Positions 36,906 to 45,159 of a DNA stretch of 64,000 nt are shown piece by piece. Numbering within the stretch: the stretch's first letter is position 1; the number at the start of each line of letters is the position of its first letter. A program made the position numbers and the translations under genes. The notes under the pieces are model-generated. The model did no database searches and had not been told where the DNA came from. It saw nothing but the letters and a program-made list of their open reading frames with translations. This DNA is from Mayfieldus sp963772265. GTDB lineage: Bacteria; Actinomycetota; Thermoleophilia; Solirubrobacterales; 70-9. The DNA is taken from positions 675,914-739,913 of the forward strand of contig CAVYWS010000002.1 in assembly GCA_963772265.1 (NCBI GenBank), read 5' to 3'.

Positions 36906-37043
36906 CAATTCACCTTACCCAGCGGCCCGACTCAGCCGACGATCGCCTGGACGGCCGGACGGCGACCGCGGTCAGCTCGAGCGGCTCACGAACGGGGAAA
37001 GCCACCGGCAGGGGGTCGGGCCCTCGCCGTAGACTTCGAGAAG

Positions 37044-37538
37044 TTGGAGGCGTCAGGCGGCACCGGCATACCAGCGGCGAAGACCGACTCCTCCGGGGTG
37101 CGGATCCCGCCCCCGCTGATCTTCATCGGAGGCTTCCTGGTCGGAGTCGGGCTGGAAGCCGCCTTTCCGATCGACGACCCGCCGGAGGTCCTGGCTTTGA
37201 CAGCGCTGCTGGTCGGTGCCGCGATCTGGCTGGCCCTCGACGGCGCCGCGATGATGCGCTTCCGCCGGGCCAAGACCAGCGTGACTCCGTTCAGGCCGAC
37301 CACGGCCCTGGTGGTCTCGGGTCCCTACCGCTTCACCCGCAACCCGATCTACGTGGGCATGGCCGCTTTCTACACGGGGCTTGCCCTTGGGCTGGGGATG
37401 ATCTGGTCACTGATCCTCTTGCCCCTGGTCTTGCTCGTCGTCGACCGCCAGGTAATCGCTCGAGAGGAGCGCTACCTGGAAGCAAAGTTCGGCGAGCAGT
37501 ACCGCGAATACAAGGCCCGCGTTCGGCGCTGGCTTTGA
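37044..37538 (+). CDS. Isoprenylcysteine/phospholipid methyltransferase-like membrane protein
   Basis: Integral membrane methyltransferase of about 164 residues in the ICMT/PEMT family. Four hydrophobic segments are seen, then the SAM-binding signature GPYRFTRNPIYVGM (about residues 93-106) and the C-terminal EERYLEAKFGEQYREYKARVRRWL, with its first Glu pair and the YREY block as in the family. The substrate in bacteria is often unknown. The start is uncertain: TTG at 37044 or GTG at 37098, the latter placing RIPPPLIFIGG right at the N-terminus, as is common. It is divergent from the M20 operon and lies just before rarA. Confidence 0.75.
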   Translation: MEASGGTGIPAAKTDSSGVRIPPPLIFIGGFLVGVGLEAAFPIDDPPEVLALTALLVGAAIWLALDGAAMMRFRRAKTSVTPFRPTTALVVSGPYRFTRNPIYVGMAAFYTGLALGLGMIWSLILLPLVLLVVDRQVIAREERYLEAKFGEQYREYKARVRRWL

Positions 37539-37587
37539 GATTCGCCTGAGCGTGGAGTCGAGCCCACCGCCTTCATACTCGGGGGCG

Positions 37588-38922
37588 ATGGAAGAGCGCC
37601 TGTTCGAAACCGGTGAAGCCGAGGGGCGGCGGACCAGCGTCCCCGCCGCCGAGGCGCCGCTGGCGGTGCGGATGCGGCCCCGCAACCTCGACGAGCTGGT
37701 CGGCCAGGAGCACCTGCTCGGCCCCGGCTCGACCCTGCGCACGGCGATCGAGTCCGGGCAGCCGCACAGCACGATCCTCTACGGGCCGCCGGGAAGCGGC
37801 AAGACGACGCTGGCGCGAATCGCCGCAAGCCTCAGCGACGCCGCCTTCGAGGAGGAGTCGGCGGTCAACGCGGGCCGGGCGGAGATCCGCGCCGCGATCG
37901 AGCGCGCCGAGGAGCGCCGCCGCGCCTCCGACCGCCCCACCGTCTTCTTCCTCGACGAGATCCACCGCTTCAACAAGGCCCAGCAGGACGCCCTGCTGCC
38001 GGCGGTCGAGGAGGGGCTGCTGACCCTGATCGGGGCGACGACCGAGAACCCCTACTTCGAGGTCAACTCGGCGCTGCTGTCGCGCTGCCAGATCTACGAG
38101 CTTCAGCCCCTGGGCCCCGAACAGGTCGAGGGGCTGCTGCGCAGGGCGCTCACAGACGAGCGCGGGATCGCCGACCCGCCGCCGATCGAGGACGCGGCGC
38201 TGGCGATGCTCGCCGAGCGCAGCGGCGGCGACGCCAGGGTCGCTCTCTCGGCGCTGGAGCGGGCGGTCGAGCGGGCGCGCCGCGGCGGCGGCGCGATCGA
38301 CGTCGCGGCAGCCGAGGACGCGCTGCAGCGCAAGGCGCTGGAGTACGACCGCGAGGGGGATCGCCACTACGACTACATCTCGGCCTGGATCAAGGCCACC
38401 CGCGGCTCCGACCCCGACGCCTCGCTCTACTACCTGGCGGTGATGCTCGAGGGCGGCGAGGACCCGCGCTTCATCGCCCGCCGGATGGTGATCTTCGCCT
38501 CCGAGGACGTCGGCAACGCCGACCCGCAGGCGCTGGTCGTCGCCAACGCCGCCGCCGCCGCGGTCGACCGGGTCGGGCTGCCGGAGTGCGCGCTCAACCT
38601 CGCCCAGGCCGCCACCTATCTGGCCCTGGCCCCGAAGTCCAACGCCTCCTATCGCGGAATCGGCGCCGCCCGGGCCGAGGTCCGCGAGCACGGCGCCAAG
38701 CCTCCCCCCGACTACCTGCGAGACGCGCACTACCCCGGCGCGAAGAAGCTCGGGCGCGGGACCGGCTACGTCTATCCCCACGACGAGCCCGGCGGCGTCG
38801 CCGGGCAGCCGCTGCTGCCGGAGGGGATGGAGGAAAAGCGCTTCTACGCGCCGACCGACCGCGGCTTCGAAGCCGAGCTGCGGCGGCGGCTCGAGCAGAT
38901 CCGCAAGCGGTTCGGGTCCTAG
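37588..38922 (+). CDS. rarA: Replication-associated recombination protein A (MgsA/WHIP-type AAA ATPase)
   Basis: AAA+ ATPase of 444 residues acting at stalled replication forks, a relative of clamp loaders. Walker A is GPPGSGKTTL (about 65-74), Walker B FFLDEIHRFNK (about 119-129), sensor 1 IGATTENPYFE, and the Arg finger in LLSRCQIYEL. The C-terminal tetramerisation part has RKALEYDREGDRHYDYISAWIKATRGSDPDA, ARRMVIFASEDVGNADP and PPDYLRDAHYPGAKKLGRGTGYVYPHD, all hallmarks of the family. I use the ATG at 37588 rather than the GTG at 37552. A terminator-like hairpin follows at 39005-39047. Confidence 0.93.
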   Translation: MEERLFETGEAEGRRTSVPAAEAPLAVRMRPRNLDELVGQEHLLGPGSTLRTAIESGQPHSTILYGPPGSGKTTLARIAASLSDAAFEEESAVNAGRAEIRAAIERAEERRRASDRPTVFFLDEIHRFNKAQQDALLPAVEEGLLTLIGATTENPYFEVNSALLSRCQIYELQPLGPEQVEGLLRRALTDERGIADPPPIEDAALAMLAERSGGDARVALSALERAVERARRGGGAIDVAAAEDALQRKALEYDREGDRHYDYISAWIKATRGSDPDASLYYLAVMLEGGEDPRFIARRMVIFASEDVGNADPQALVVANAAAAAVDRVGLPECALNLAQAATYLALAPKSNASYRGIGAARAEVREHGAKPPPDYLRDAHYPGAKKLGRGTGYVYPHDEPGGVAGQPLLPEGMEEKRFYAPTDRGFEAELRRRLEQIRKRFGS

Positions 38923-39104
38923 CCGGCCCGCGCAACTTCACGAATCACTCCGTGTTTCGTGGGGTGCCTCATCAAGTAGCGCCAGGGAGGCAGATGCAGA
39001 CGCAGCGACCGGAGGCCCGGACTGGGGGGACTCCGGTCGCTTCTCTTTCGCGGCTCCGTAGGCGGGTCCATAGACTGCGGAGGCACCCGATGGGAGGAGC
39101 CCAA
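38923..39104 (+). other. Intergenic region between rarA and the second aldehyde dehydrogenase
   Basis: This 182-base stretch holds no open frame that looks real. It contains CACGAA...TTCGTG (short inverted repeat near 38939-38960), a G/A-rich section, and then the hairpin at 39005-39047. The structured first half might be part of a small RNA or leader, but I see no match to a known RNA family. Confidence 0.3.
39005..39047 (+). terminator. Factor-independent terminator after rarA
   Basis: GCGACCGGAG (39005-39014) pairs perfectly with CTCCGGTCGC (39031-39040), 16-base loop, followed by TTCTCTTT. Of the hairpins in this window it has the best pyrimidine tail, and it lies about 80 bases after the rarA stop. 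Confidence 0.6.
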
Positions 39105-40725
39105 ATGGAGTCCGCCACCGCCACCCAGACCCCCAGCGCCCGCCAGTCGCAAGGAGCTGGAGTCGCTCAATCCAGCCACCGGCGAGCCGGTCGGGTCGGT
39201 CGAGACGATCACCCCGGCCAAGGTGCAGGCGGTGGTCGACAATGTCGCCCGCGTGCAGCCGGCCTGGGCCGAGCTGACGCTCGAGGACCGGGCCCGCTAC
39301 ATGCGCAAGGCCGCCGAGGTGATCCTCGACGAGATCGACGAGATCGCCGAGCTGCTCTCGAGCGAGCAGGGAAAGCCGCGGGCCGAGGCCTACACGATGG
39401 AGCTGCTGCCGACCATCGACCTCTTGCACTGGTGCGCCGACAACGGCCCCAAGATCCTCGCCGACGAGAAAATCAAGAACGCTCAGCTGTTCACGCTCTC
39501 GAAGCGCAACCACTTCTCCTATGAGCCGATCGGGGTGGTCGGGGTGATCGCGCCCTGGAACTACCCCTGGTCGATCCCCTTCGGCGAGGTGGCGATCGCG
39601 CTGATGTCGGGCAACGGCGTGGTGCTGAAGCCGGCCAGCCTCACGCCCTTGCTGGGCGAGCGGATCCAGGCCGTGTTCGAGAAGGCCGGTCTGCCCGAGG
39701 GCCTGGTGCAGACCGTGCACGGCGGCGGCCGGATCGGCGACGCGCTCGCCAAGTCCTCGGCGGGCAAGATCTTCTTCACCGGCTCGGTCGAGGTCGGGCG
39801 CAAGGTGGGCGAGGTCTGCGCCCGCAACATGAAGGGCTCGGTTCTGGAGCTCGGCGGCAAGGACCCGATGATCGTCTGCGCCGACGCGAAGCTGGACAAC
39901 GCGATTCCCGGCGCGGTCTGGGGCGGCTTCGCCAACGCCGGCCAGACCTGCTCGGGGATCGAGCGCGTCTACGTCCACCGCGACGTCGCCGAGCGCTTCA
40001 CGACCGCGGTGGCGCGCAACGCGCAGGAGCTGCAGCTCGGCAACCCGCTCGACTGGGAGACCGAGATCGGCCCGATGACCTCCGAGGAGCAGTACGAGAT
40101 CGTCGTCGAGCTGGTCGAGGACGCAGTCCGAAACGGCGCCGAGCAGCTCTGCGGCGGGCCGACCGAGGTCGAGGGGCTGCCGGGCAAGTTCATCGCCCCG
40201 GTCGTCCTGACCCGGGTCACCCACGAGATGCGGATCATGAAGGAGGAGGTGTTCGGCCCGGTGCTGCCGATCGTCGTCGTCGACTCCGACGAGCAGGCGG
40301 TCGAGCTGGCCAACGACTCCGAGTTCGGCCTCGGCGCGTCGGTCTGGACCAGCGACCGCCAGAAGGGCGAGCGAATCGCCCGCCGGATCGAGTCGGGGAT
40401 GGTCTGGATCAACGACCACTCGTTCAGCCACGGCACCTGCCAGTGCTCCTGGGGCGGGGTCAAGGACTCAGGCCTGGGCCGCTCGCACTCGAAGTTCGGC
40501 TTCTACGAGTGCGTGAACATCAAGCTGATGAGCTGGGAGCCGGGCCTCGCGCGCGACTTCTGGTGGCACCCCTACGACGACACCCTGGGCGACGCGGTGC
40601 GCTCCTCGGCGCGGCTGATCTACGGCCGCGGCCGCAACGGCCACCGGCTCGGGGCGCTCAAGGACGGCATCGGCCCGCTGCTCAAGGTCGGGGCGCGGAC
40701 GATGCGCCGCAACGGCGGCAGTTGA
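39105..40725 (+). CDS. Aldehyde dehydrogenase, second copy (frameshift near the start)
   Basis: Aldehyde dehydrogenase of about 540 residues, with a short N-terminal and a long C-terminal extension. ATG at 39105 follows GGGAGGAG. A net shift near 39155 joins ATQTPSARQS to KELESLNPATGEPVG. After that the frame is intact: PWNYPWSIPFGEV (cofactor domain), LELGGKDPMIV (catalytic Glu), GQTCSGIERVYV (catalytic Cys, about residue 281) and EEVFGPVLPIV. The C-terminal WWHPYDDTLGDAVRSSARLIYG segment is found in a succinate-semialdehyde-like actinobacterial subgroup, but the substrate is unproven. It is not closely similar to the other ALDH in this window. Confidence 0.85.
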
Positions 40726-40791
40726 ACGGCGCCAAGCGGCGCGCGATGCGATGCCGCGGTCGCGGGACCCTCTGGCGGGTTTTACATAACC

Positions 40792-41061
40792 TGGAAGCAT
40801 CGACGCGGCAATCTCGGGAGGTCGCTGGCGTACTTCGGCCAGCTGGCGGAGCAGACGGGAGGGACCTTCCGGGCGGAACTGGAGCGCTTGGTCGGTGACG
40901 ATGACGACCGCGTGGTTGGCATCCAGAACAGCACCGCGGATCGAAACGGCAAGCACCTGGACGTTCACAACTGCATCGTCTTCCAGCTCAAGGACGGCCG
41001 GGTCATTGACGGTCGGGAGCACTTCGAGGACCTCTACGCCTGGGACGAGTTCTGGTCGTAG
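40792..41061 (+). pseudogene. 5'-truncated NTF2/SnoaL-like protein fragment
   Basis: The frame ending at 41061 reads WKHRRGNLGRSLAYFGQ, then EQTGGTFRAELERLVGDDDDRVVG, ADRNGKHLDVHNCIVFQLKDG and EHFEDLYAWDEFWS. This is the C-terminal two thirds of a typical actinobacterial NTF2-like (SnoaL) protein, which normally ends in D-x-Y-A-W-D-E-F-W. No start codon or N-terminal helix is present in any frame upstream, so about 50 residues are missing. Upstream to the ALDH stop (40725) I see nothing else. Intact members of the same superfamily follow at 41152 and 63581. Confidence 0.6.
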
Positions 41062-41151
41062 CGCAGTCGATGCGAGCCTGGCAGGTCATGCGGTTCGCGG
41101 GCCCGATGTAGTCGACCCGAGGCGCAGCCGGGTTAAAGCGGGGGCGAGCTG

Positions 41152-41556
41152 CTACTTCGACAGCCCGACGGCTTCGAGGGCCTCGCCCCGATCCATATAG
41201 CCCTGGATACGCACCACCCGTCCAGCGCGCACCGCAAAGACAACTGCCGTGTCGATCTCCAGCTCGACTCCACTTCCTCTGCCACGCCGGTATTCGTGCA
41301 AGAGGACAACGACGCTGTCGCCTGCGTCGATGAAGTCCTCTGGCTCCAGGCGGCGCTCTTCCCACGCCTCGAGATCCTCTGCCTCGAACGTGTTGATGAT
41401 CTGATCCAGACCGTGGGCGACCCGGCCCTCTTCGAGGCCGCCGACGGTGCCGCGGAACTCGACCTCCGGATCGATCAACTGTGCCGTCCGTTTCCCGTCG
41501 CCTCGTGTGAAGGCATCAACGGCCTCCCGCACGATCTCGACGTTCTCCTCCGACAT
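41152..41556 (-). CDS. NTF2/SnoaL-like protein
   Basis: Protein of 134 residues with the NTF2-like cone fold. It opens MSEENVEIVREAVDAFTRGD, the standard start of a large actinobacterial paralogue group, then LIDPEVEFRGTVGGLEEGRVAHGLDQI, and ends with VVFAVRAGRVVRIQGYMDRGEALEAVGL. Such proteins bind small hydrophobic ligands or act as cyclases/isomerases; no function can be assigned here. It is intact, and convergent with the truncated fragment at 40792-41061. The very start of a relative (MSEENVE) appears at the right edge of the window. Confidence 0.8.
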   Translation of the reverse strand: MSEENVEIVREAVDAFTRGDGKRTAQLIDPEVEFRGTVGGLEEGRVAHGLDQIINTFEAEDLEAWEERRLEPEDFIDAGDSVVVLLHEYRRGRGSGVELEIDTAVVFAVRAGRVVRIQGYMDRGEALEAVGLSK

Positions 41557-41624
41557 CGCCCCGCAGTATCTCGCCCTGACGCTGCCCCCCGCGGCGTTGA
41601 GGTGAGGGCTTAGGCTGGCCCCGC

Positions 41625-42684
41625 ATGCTCCTCAGCTTCCAAATGCTGCCCGAGCAGCCGGCGCAGGAGCTGCTTGACGCGGCTGCGCTAGCGGACAGGC
41701 TTGGCTATCACGCCTGCTACAGCGCCGACGAGATCTACCACAAGGATGCGTGGCTGCTATTTGCCGCCGTCGCCGAACGCACCGAGCGGATCCGACTCGG
41801 CCCCTGCGTCGCGCCGATCTACATGCGGGAGCCGACCTACGTCGCTCAGCTCGCAGCCACGCTCGACGAGCTGAGCAACGGTCGGGCCGAGGTCGTGTTC
41901 GGGATCGGCAACATCGCGATGCTCGAGCAATACGGCATCGAATGGCGCGGGACACGACCGATCGCTCGCTTACACGAGGCCCATCACGTCATGCGCATCG
42001 TCCTCGACGAGGGTTCGATCGACTTCAAGGGCGACTTCTACAGCTACTCCGGAGTCACAACTGCGGCCCGGCCCTTGCAGGAGCACCTGCCGCTGAAGAT
42101 CGGCGCGATGGGGGGCCCCAAGTCGATGGAGCTGGCCGGCGAGATCGCCGACGGCCTGCACACGGCCTGCGCGTAATCGCCGGAGGCGCTGGGCTACGCG
42201 GTCGAGCCTTTCGGGCAGGAGCTGAGCGCGCCGGCCGAAGCCCTGGATGCCTCGTTCTCGGCGACTCCCTGCTCGAAGCGATCGACACTGACGGCGAGGT
42301 GGCCCGCCGCGCGGGGCGAATCCTGGCAGCGTTCTACATCCCGTCGATGCCGCCGGCGCTCCTCGAACGCCACGGAATCGAGCCTGATCAAGTCACGCCC
42401 GTTAAGGAGGCCTTCGCAGCGGGCGACGTTCAAGGCGCGCTTGAAGCGACTCCGGAGGAGGTTGCCGATCGGCATGGTGGCCGGTACCCCGGAGGACTGG
42501 GTGCGGTGGCTGACGGAGACATCCGCTCCCCACGGGCCTCAACCACGCCCTGGTGTCGTTCACGGATCCGTTCACCTTGAAGGCTTGGGCCGGGATGGAG
42601 GTCGAGCGCTACTCGATTGGGAGAGCGTTTCGACGTTGGGAGCGGGTCATCCCGGGCGCCATACCGCGGTCGATTGACCCCTAG
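41625..42684 (+). pseudogene. LLM-class F420-dependent oxidoreductase, broken by several frameshifts
   Basis: The locus encodes a luciferase-like monooxygenase-fold protein of about 350 residues in pieces. Frame 1 (41625-42176) has LLSFQMLPEQ, DRLGYHACYSADEI, RIRLGPCVAPIY, ATLDELSNGRAEVVFGIG and KIGAMGGPKSMELAGEIADGLH, typical of F420-dependent LLM proteins. Then AERAGRSPGCLVLGDSLLEAI continues in a second frame to about 42470, VAGTPEDWVRWLTETSAPHG in a third, and LNHALVSFTDPF in another, to a stop at 42682-42684. At least three net shifts are required, clustered in the last third. Decay or repeated sequence error are both possible. Confidence 0.65.
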
Positions 42685-42717
42685 TTACCAGGCCTCACCG
42701 AACGGTTAAGTCCGCTT

Positions 42718-42760
42718 GCGTGGCGCCTTTTGCATCGTATGCGGGCAAAAGGCGCCACGC
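42718..42760 (+). repeat. Perfect 16-bp inverted repeat upstream of the ccm genes
   Basis: GCGTGGCGCCTTTTGC (42718-42733) and GCAAAAGGCGCCACGC (42745-42760) are exact reverse complements, with an 11-base loop, between the broken LLM gene and ccmA (26 bases to its ATG). It is by far the most perfect long hairpin in the window. It may end transcription from the left, attenuate the ccm/hem operon, or be the footprint of a mobile element; the right arm is followed by a C-run, not T. Confidence 0.6.
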
Positions 42761-42785
42761 CCCCCAATCCGGGGACAATCCCCGC

Positions 42786-43484
42786 ATGGACACGGCGATC
42801 GAGCTGCGCGGGCTGCGGCGCGACTTCGGCGAGCGCACGGCGCTCGCCGGGGTGAGCCTCGAGCTGGCGCGCGGCGAGACCCTGCTCGTCCTCGGCCCGA
42901 ACGGGGCCGGGAAGACGACGCTGCTGCGGCTGCTGGCGACCCTGCTGCGGCCCAGCGGCGGCTCCGCCCTGGTGCTCGGATGCGAGCTCCCGGACGAGTC
43001 CTGGAAGCTGCGCGGCCGGGTCGGCTACCTGGGCCACGAGCCGCTGCTCTACCGCGACCTCTCCGGGCGCGAGAACCTGCGCTTCAACGCCCGCCTGCAC
43101 GGGATGGACCGCGAGGCGGCCGAGGAGCGGATCGACGTGCTGCTCGAATCGGTCGGGATGGACCGGCGCGCCAACGAGCGCACCGACGGGCTCTCGGCCG
43201 GGATGCGGCAGCGGCTGGCGGTGGCGCGCTGCGTGCTGCACGACCCCGAGCTGCTGCTGCTCGACGAGCCCGAGTCCCATCTCGACGCCGAGGGCCGCGA
43301 CCTCGCCCGCGAGCTGATCGGCCGCGGCCGCACCAGGGTCCTGGTCAGCCACGATCCCGAGCGGACCCTGCCCGAGTCCGACCGGGTGCTGGTGCTCGAG
43401 CACGGGGGGCGGGTCGCCCATCTCGGGCCGGCCGGCTCGCTCGACCCGGCGCAGGCGCGAAAGCTCGCGGGGGCGCTCGCATGA
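42786..43484 (+). CDS. ccmA: Haem exporter ABC ATPase (cytochrome c maturation)
   Basis: ABC ATPase of 232 residues, soluble subunit of the CcmAB(C) haem-handling complex. Walker A is GPNGAGKTTLLR (about 37-48), the Q-loop region YLGHEPLLYRDLSGRENL is typical of CcmA, the signature is LSAGMRQRLAVAR, Walker B is LLLLDEPES, and the switch His follows in VLVSHDPE. I use the ATG at 42786 because upstream residues fall inside the 16-bp inverted repeat. Its end overlaps ccmB (ATGA). The context with ccmB, ccmC and a ccmD-like gene makes the call firm. Usual ABC multidrug exporters are ruled out by this context. Confidence 0.9.
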   Translation: MDTAIELRGLRRDFGERTALAGVSLELARGETLLVLGPNGAGKTTLLRLLATLLRPSGGSALVLGCELPDESWKLRGRVGYLGHEPLLYRDLSGRENLRFNARLHGMDREAAEERIDVLLESVGMDRRANERTDGLSAGMRQRLAVARCVLHDPELLLLDEPESHLDAEGRDLARELIGRGRTRVLVSHDPERTLPESDRVLVLEHGGRVAHLGPAGSLDPAQARKLAGALA

Positions 43485-44161
43485 CCCCGTGGCGCGACGC
43501 CTTCGCGGCCGTCCTCGCCAAGGACCTGCGCTCGGAGCTGCGGACGATGCGCTCGCTGCCGGCGATGGTCCTTTTCGCGATCACCACCTTCGTGATCTTC
43601 CGCTTCGGGCTCGACCGCACGACGCTCTCCGGCAGCCTCGCGGCCGGGGTCCTCTGGGCGACGCTGCTGTTCGCCGGAGTGCTGGGGATCAACCGCCTGT
43701 TCGTCGCCGAGCGCGACGAGGGCGGCTTCGAGGCGATCCGCCTGGCGCCGATCGACCGTACCTCCCTGCTCGCCGCCAAGTCGGCGGCGCTGCTGGTCTA
43801 CATGCTGGCCCTGGAGCTGGTCACGGTGCCGGTCTTCGCCCTGTTCTTCCTCGACTCGGCGGCGCCGCTCGGCCCGCTCCTGCCGGTCCTGCTGCTGGCC
43901 GACATCGGGCTGGCGGCGACCGGGGCGCTGGTCTCCTCGATGGCGGTCAACTCCCGCGCCCGCGACCTGCTGGTGCCGCTGCTGCTGCTGCCGCTGGTGG
44001 TTCCGCTGATGATCGCCGCAACCGGCGCCTCGCAGCACCTGCTCGAGGCGGGCGGGCCTGCATACGACCGCTTCGGCACCTGGACGGCGGTGCTCGCTCT
44101 ATACGATCTGGTGTTCGTACTGGTCGGCTACGCGGTCTTCGACTTCCTCCTGGAGGACTGA
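43481..44161 (+). CDS. ccmB: Haem exporter membrane protein CcmB
   Basis: Integral membrane protein of 226 residues with six hydrophobic segments. It is the permease partner of CcmA in cytochrome c biogenesis system I. Family features: LAKDLRSELRTMRSLPAMVLFAITTFVIF at the front, a loop AERDEGGFEAIRLAPIDRTSLLAAKSAAL (the CcmB cytoplasmic loop), and RARDLLVPLLLLPLVVPLMIAATGA. It is coupled to ccmA by an ATGA overlap. About 40 bases separate it from ccmC. The CcmAB pump is thought to drive release of holo-CcmE; no ccmE, ccmF or ccmH is in the window. Confidence 0.9.
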   Translation: MTPWRDAFAAVLAKDLRSELRTMRSLPAMVLFAITTFVIFRFGLDRTTLSGSLAAGVLWATLLFAGVLGINRLFVAERDEGGFEAIRLAPIDRTSLLAAKSAALLVYMLALELVTVPVFALFFLDSAAPLGPLLPVLLLADIGLAATGALVSSMAVNSRARDLLVPLLLLPLVVPLMIAATGASQHLLEAGGPAYDRFGTWTAVLALYDLVFVLVGYAVFDFLLED

Positions 44162-44200
44162 CCCGGCGCCTCGGCCGCGGCCCCGGCGCACCCGAAAACG

Positions 44201-44935
44201 ATGTACGGCAAAGGTCTTCGACCCCTCTCGATCGCGACCGTCGCGACGCTCGCCGTAGCGCTGTCGCTGGTCTTCTTCTACGCGCCGCTCGACGCGGACC
44301 AGGGCTTCATCCAGAAGATCTTCTACCTGCACGTGCCGCTGGCGATCACGGCCCTGGTCGGCTTCGTGATCGGCGGCGTCTGGGCGATCCGCCACCTGCA
44401 GACAGGGGACGCGCGCTACGACATGCGCTCCTACGTCTCGATCCACCTCTCGGTGATCTTCGGCGTCGGGGTCCTGCTGACCGGGTCGATCTGGGCGAAG
44501 GCGTCGTGGGGCAAGTGGTGGGTCTGGGACGAGCCGACCCTGGTCAGCTTCCTGATCGTCTTCCTGCTCTACGCGACCTACTACCCCTTCCGCTACGCGA
44601 TCGAGGACCGCGACCGCCAGGCGCGCTACGCCTCGGTCTTCGCGGTCACCGCCGCGGCATTCGTACCGCTCAACTTCCTCGCCGTGCGGCTCGCCCAGAG
44701 CCTCGTGCACCCGCGCGTCTTCGCCACCGCCGAGGGCGGGATGCCGGGCAGGATGTGGGTCACCTTCCTCTTCTCGCTGGCCGCGATGGGGCTGCTCTGG
44801 ATCACCCTGGTCAAGTTCGAGATGACGGCCAAGAACGCGTCCGCGCAGCTCTCACGCCTGCGCCGCGCCCTCAGCGGCGAGCCGGGCGGAGGCAGCGGCC
44901 GCATCGCCCCCGGCGTCGCCAGGAGGCCCGACTGA
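44201..44935 (+). CDS. ccmC: Haem-binding cytochrome c maturation protein CcmC
   Basis: Membrane protein of 244 residues with six hydrophobic segments and the haem-handling tryptophan-rich motif WGKWWVWDEPTLVSFLIVFLLY (about residues 104-125). Conserved His residues flank it: YLHVPLA (about residue 48) and SLVHPRVF (about 168). The WWD motif and external His pair are the hallmark of the CcmC/CcmF/CcsA haem-handling proteins; length and the neighbours mark it as CcmC. The stop overlaps the next start (TGATG). The C-terminal 30 residues are an extra hydrophilic tail. Confidence 0.92.
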   Translation: MYGKGLRPLSIATVATLAVALSLVFFYAPLDADQGFIQKIFYLHVPLAITALVGFVIGGVWAIRHLQTGDARYDMRSYVSIHLSVIFGVGVLLTGSIWAKASWGKWWVWDEPTLVSFLIVFLLYATYYPFRYAIEDRDRQARYASVFAVTAAAFVPLNFLAVRLAQSLVHPRVFATAEGGMPGRMWVTFLFSLAAMGLLWITLVKFEMTAKNASAQLSRLRRALSGEPGGGSGRIAPGVARRPD

Positions 44936-45159
44936 TGCTGCCGATCGCCGATGCCCCCGCGCTGCCGCTGGACGAGGCCGGCAAGTACGTCGCCGGCGCC
45001 TACGTGGTGTTCGTGGTCCTGGTCCTGATCTACGTCGCGATCATGGCGGCCAAGCTGCAGCGAATCGAGAGGGAGCTGACCGAGCTGGCGGGATTCGCCG
45101 AGCAGCGCGCCTCCCGTGACCGCGACGACGAGCGCGACCGCGAGGCCGCCCATGTCTGA
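44935..45159 (+). CDS. ccmD: Small CcmD-like membrane protein
   Basis: Protein of 74 residues with one membrane segment (AGAYVVFVVLVLIYVAIMAAKL, residues about 20-41) followed by a charged helix (QRIERELTEL). In position and shape it fits CcmD, a small subunit of the CcmABC complex that links it to holo-CcmE. The sequence itself is too short and variable for proof. It overlaps ccmC (TGATG) and hemA (8 bases). This arrangement between ccmC and hemA is the main evidence for the name. Confidence 0.65.
   Translation: MLPIADAPALPLDEAGKYVAGAYVVFVVLVLIYVAIMAAKLQRIERELTELAGFAEQRASRDRDDERDREAAHV

Noticed and set aside
786..42706. The 10-mer CGAACGGTTA seen near 786-796 and again near 42697-42706
   Set aside because: Only two copies, no extended identity around them and no palindromic structure; chance is likely.
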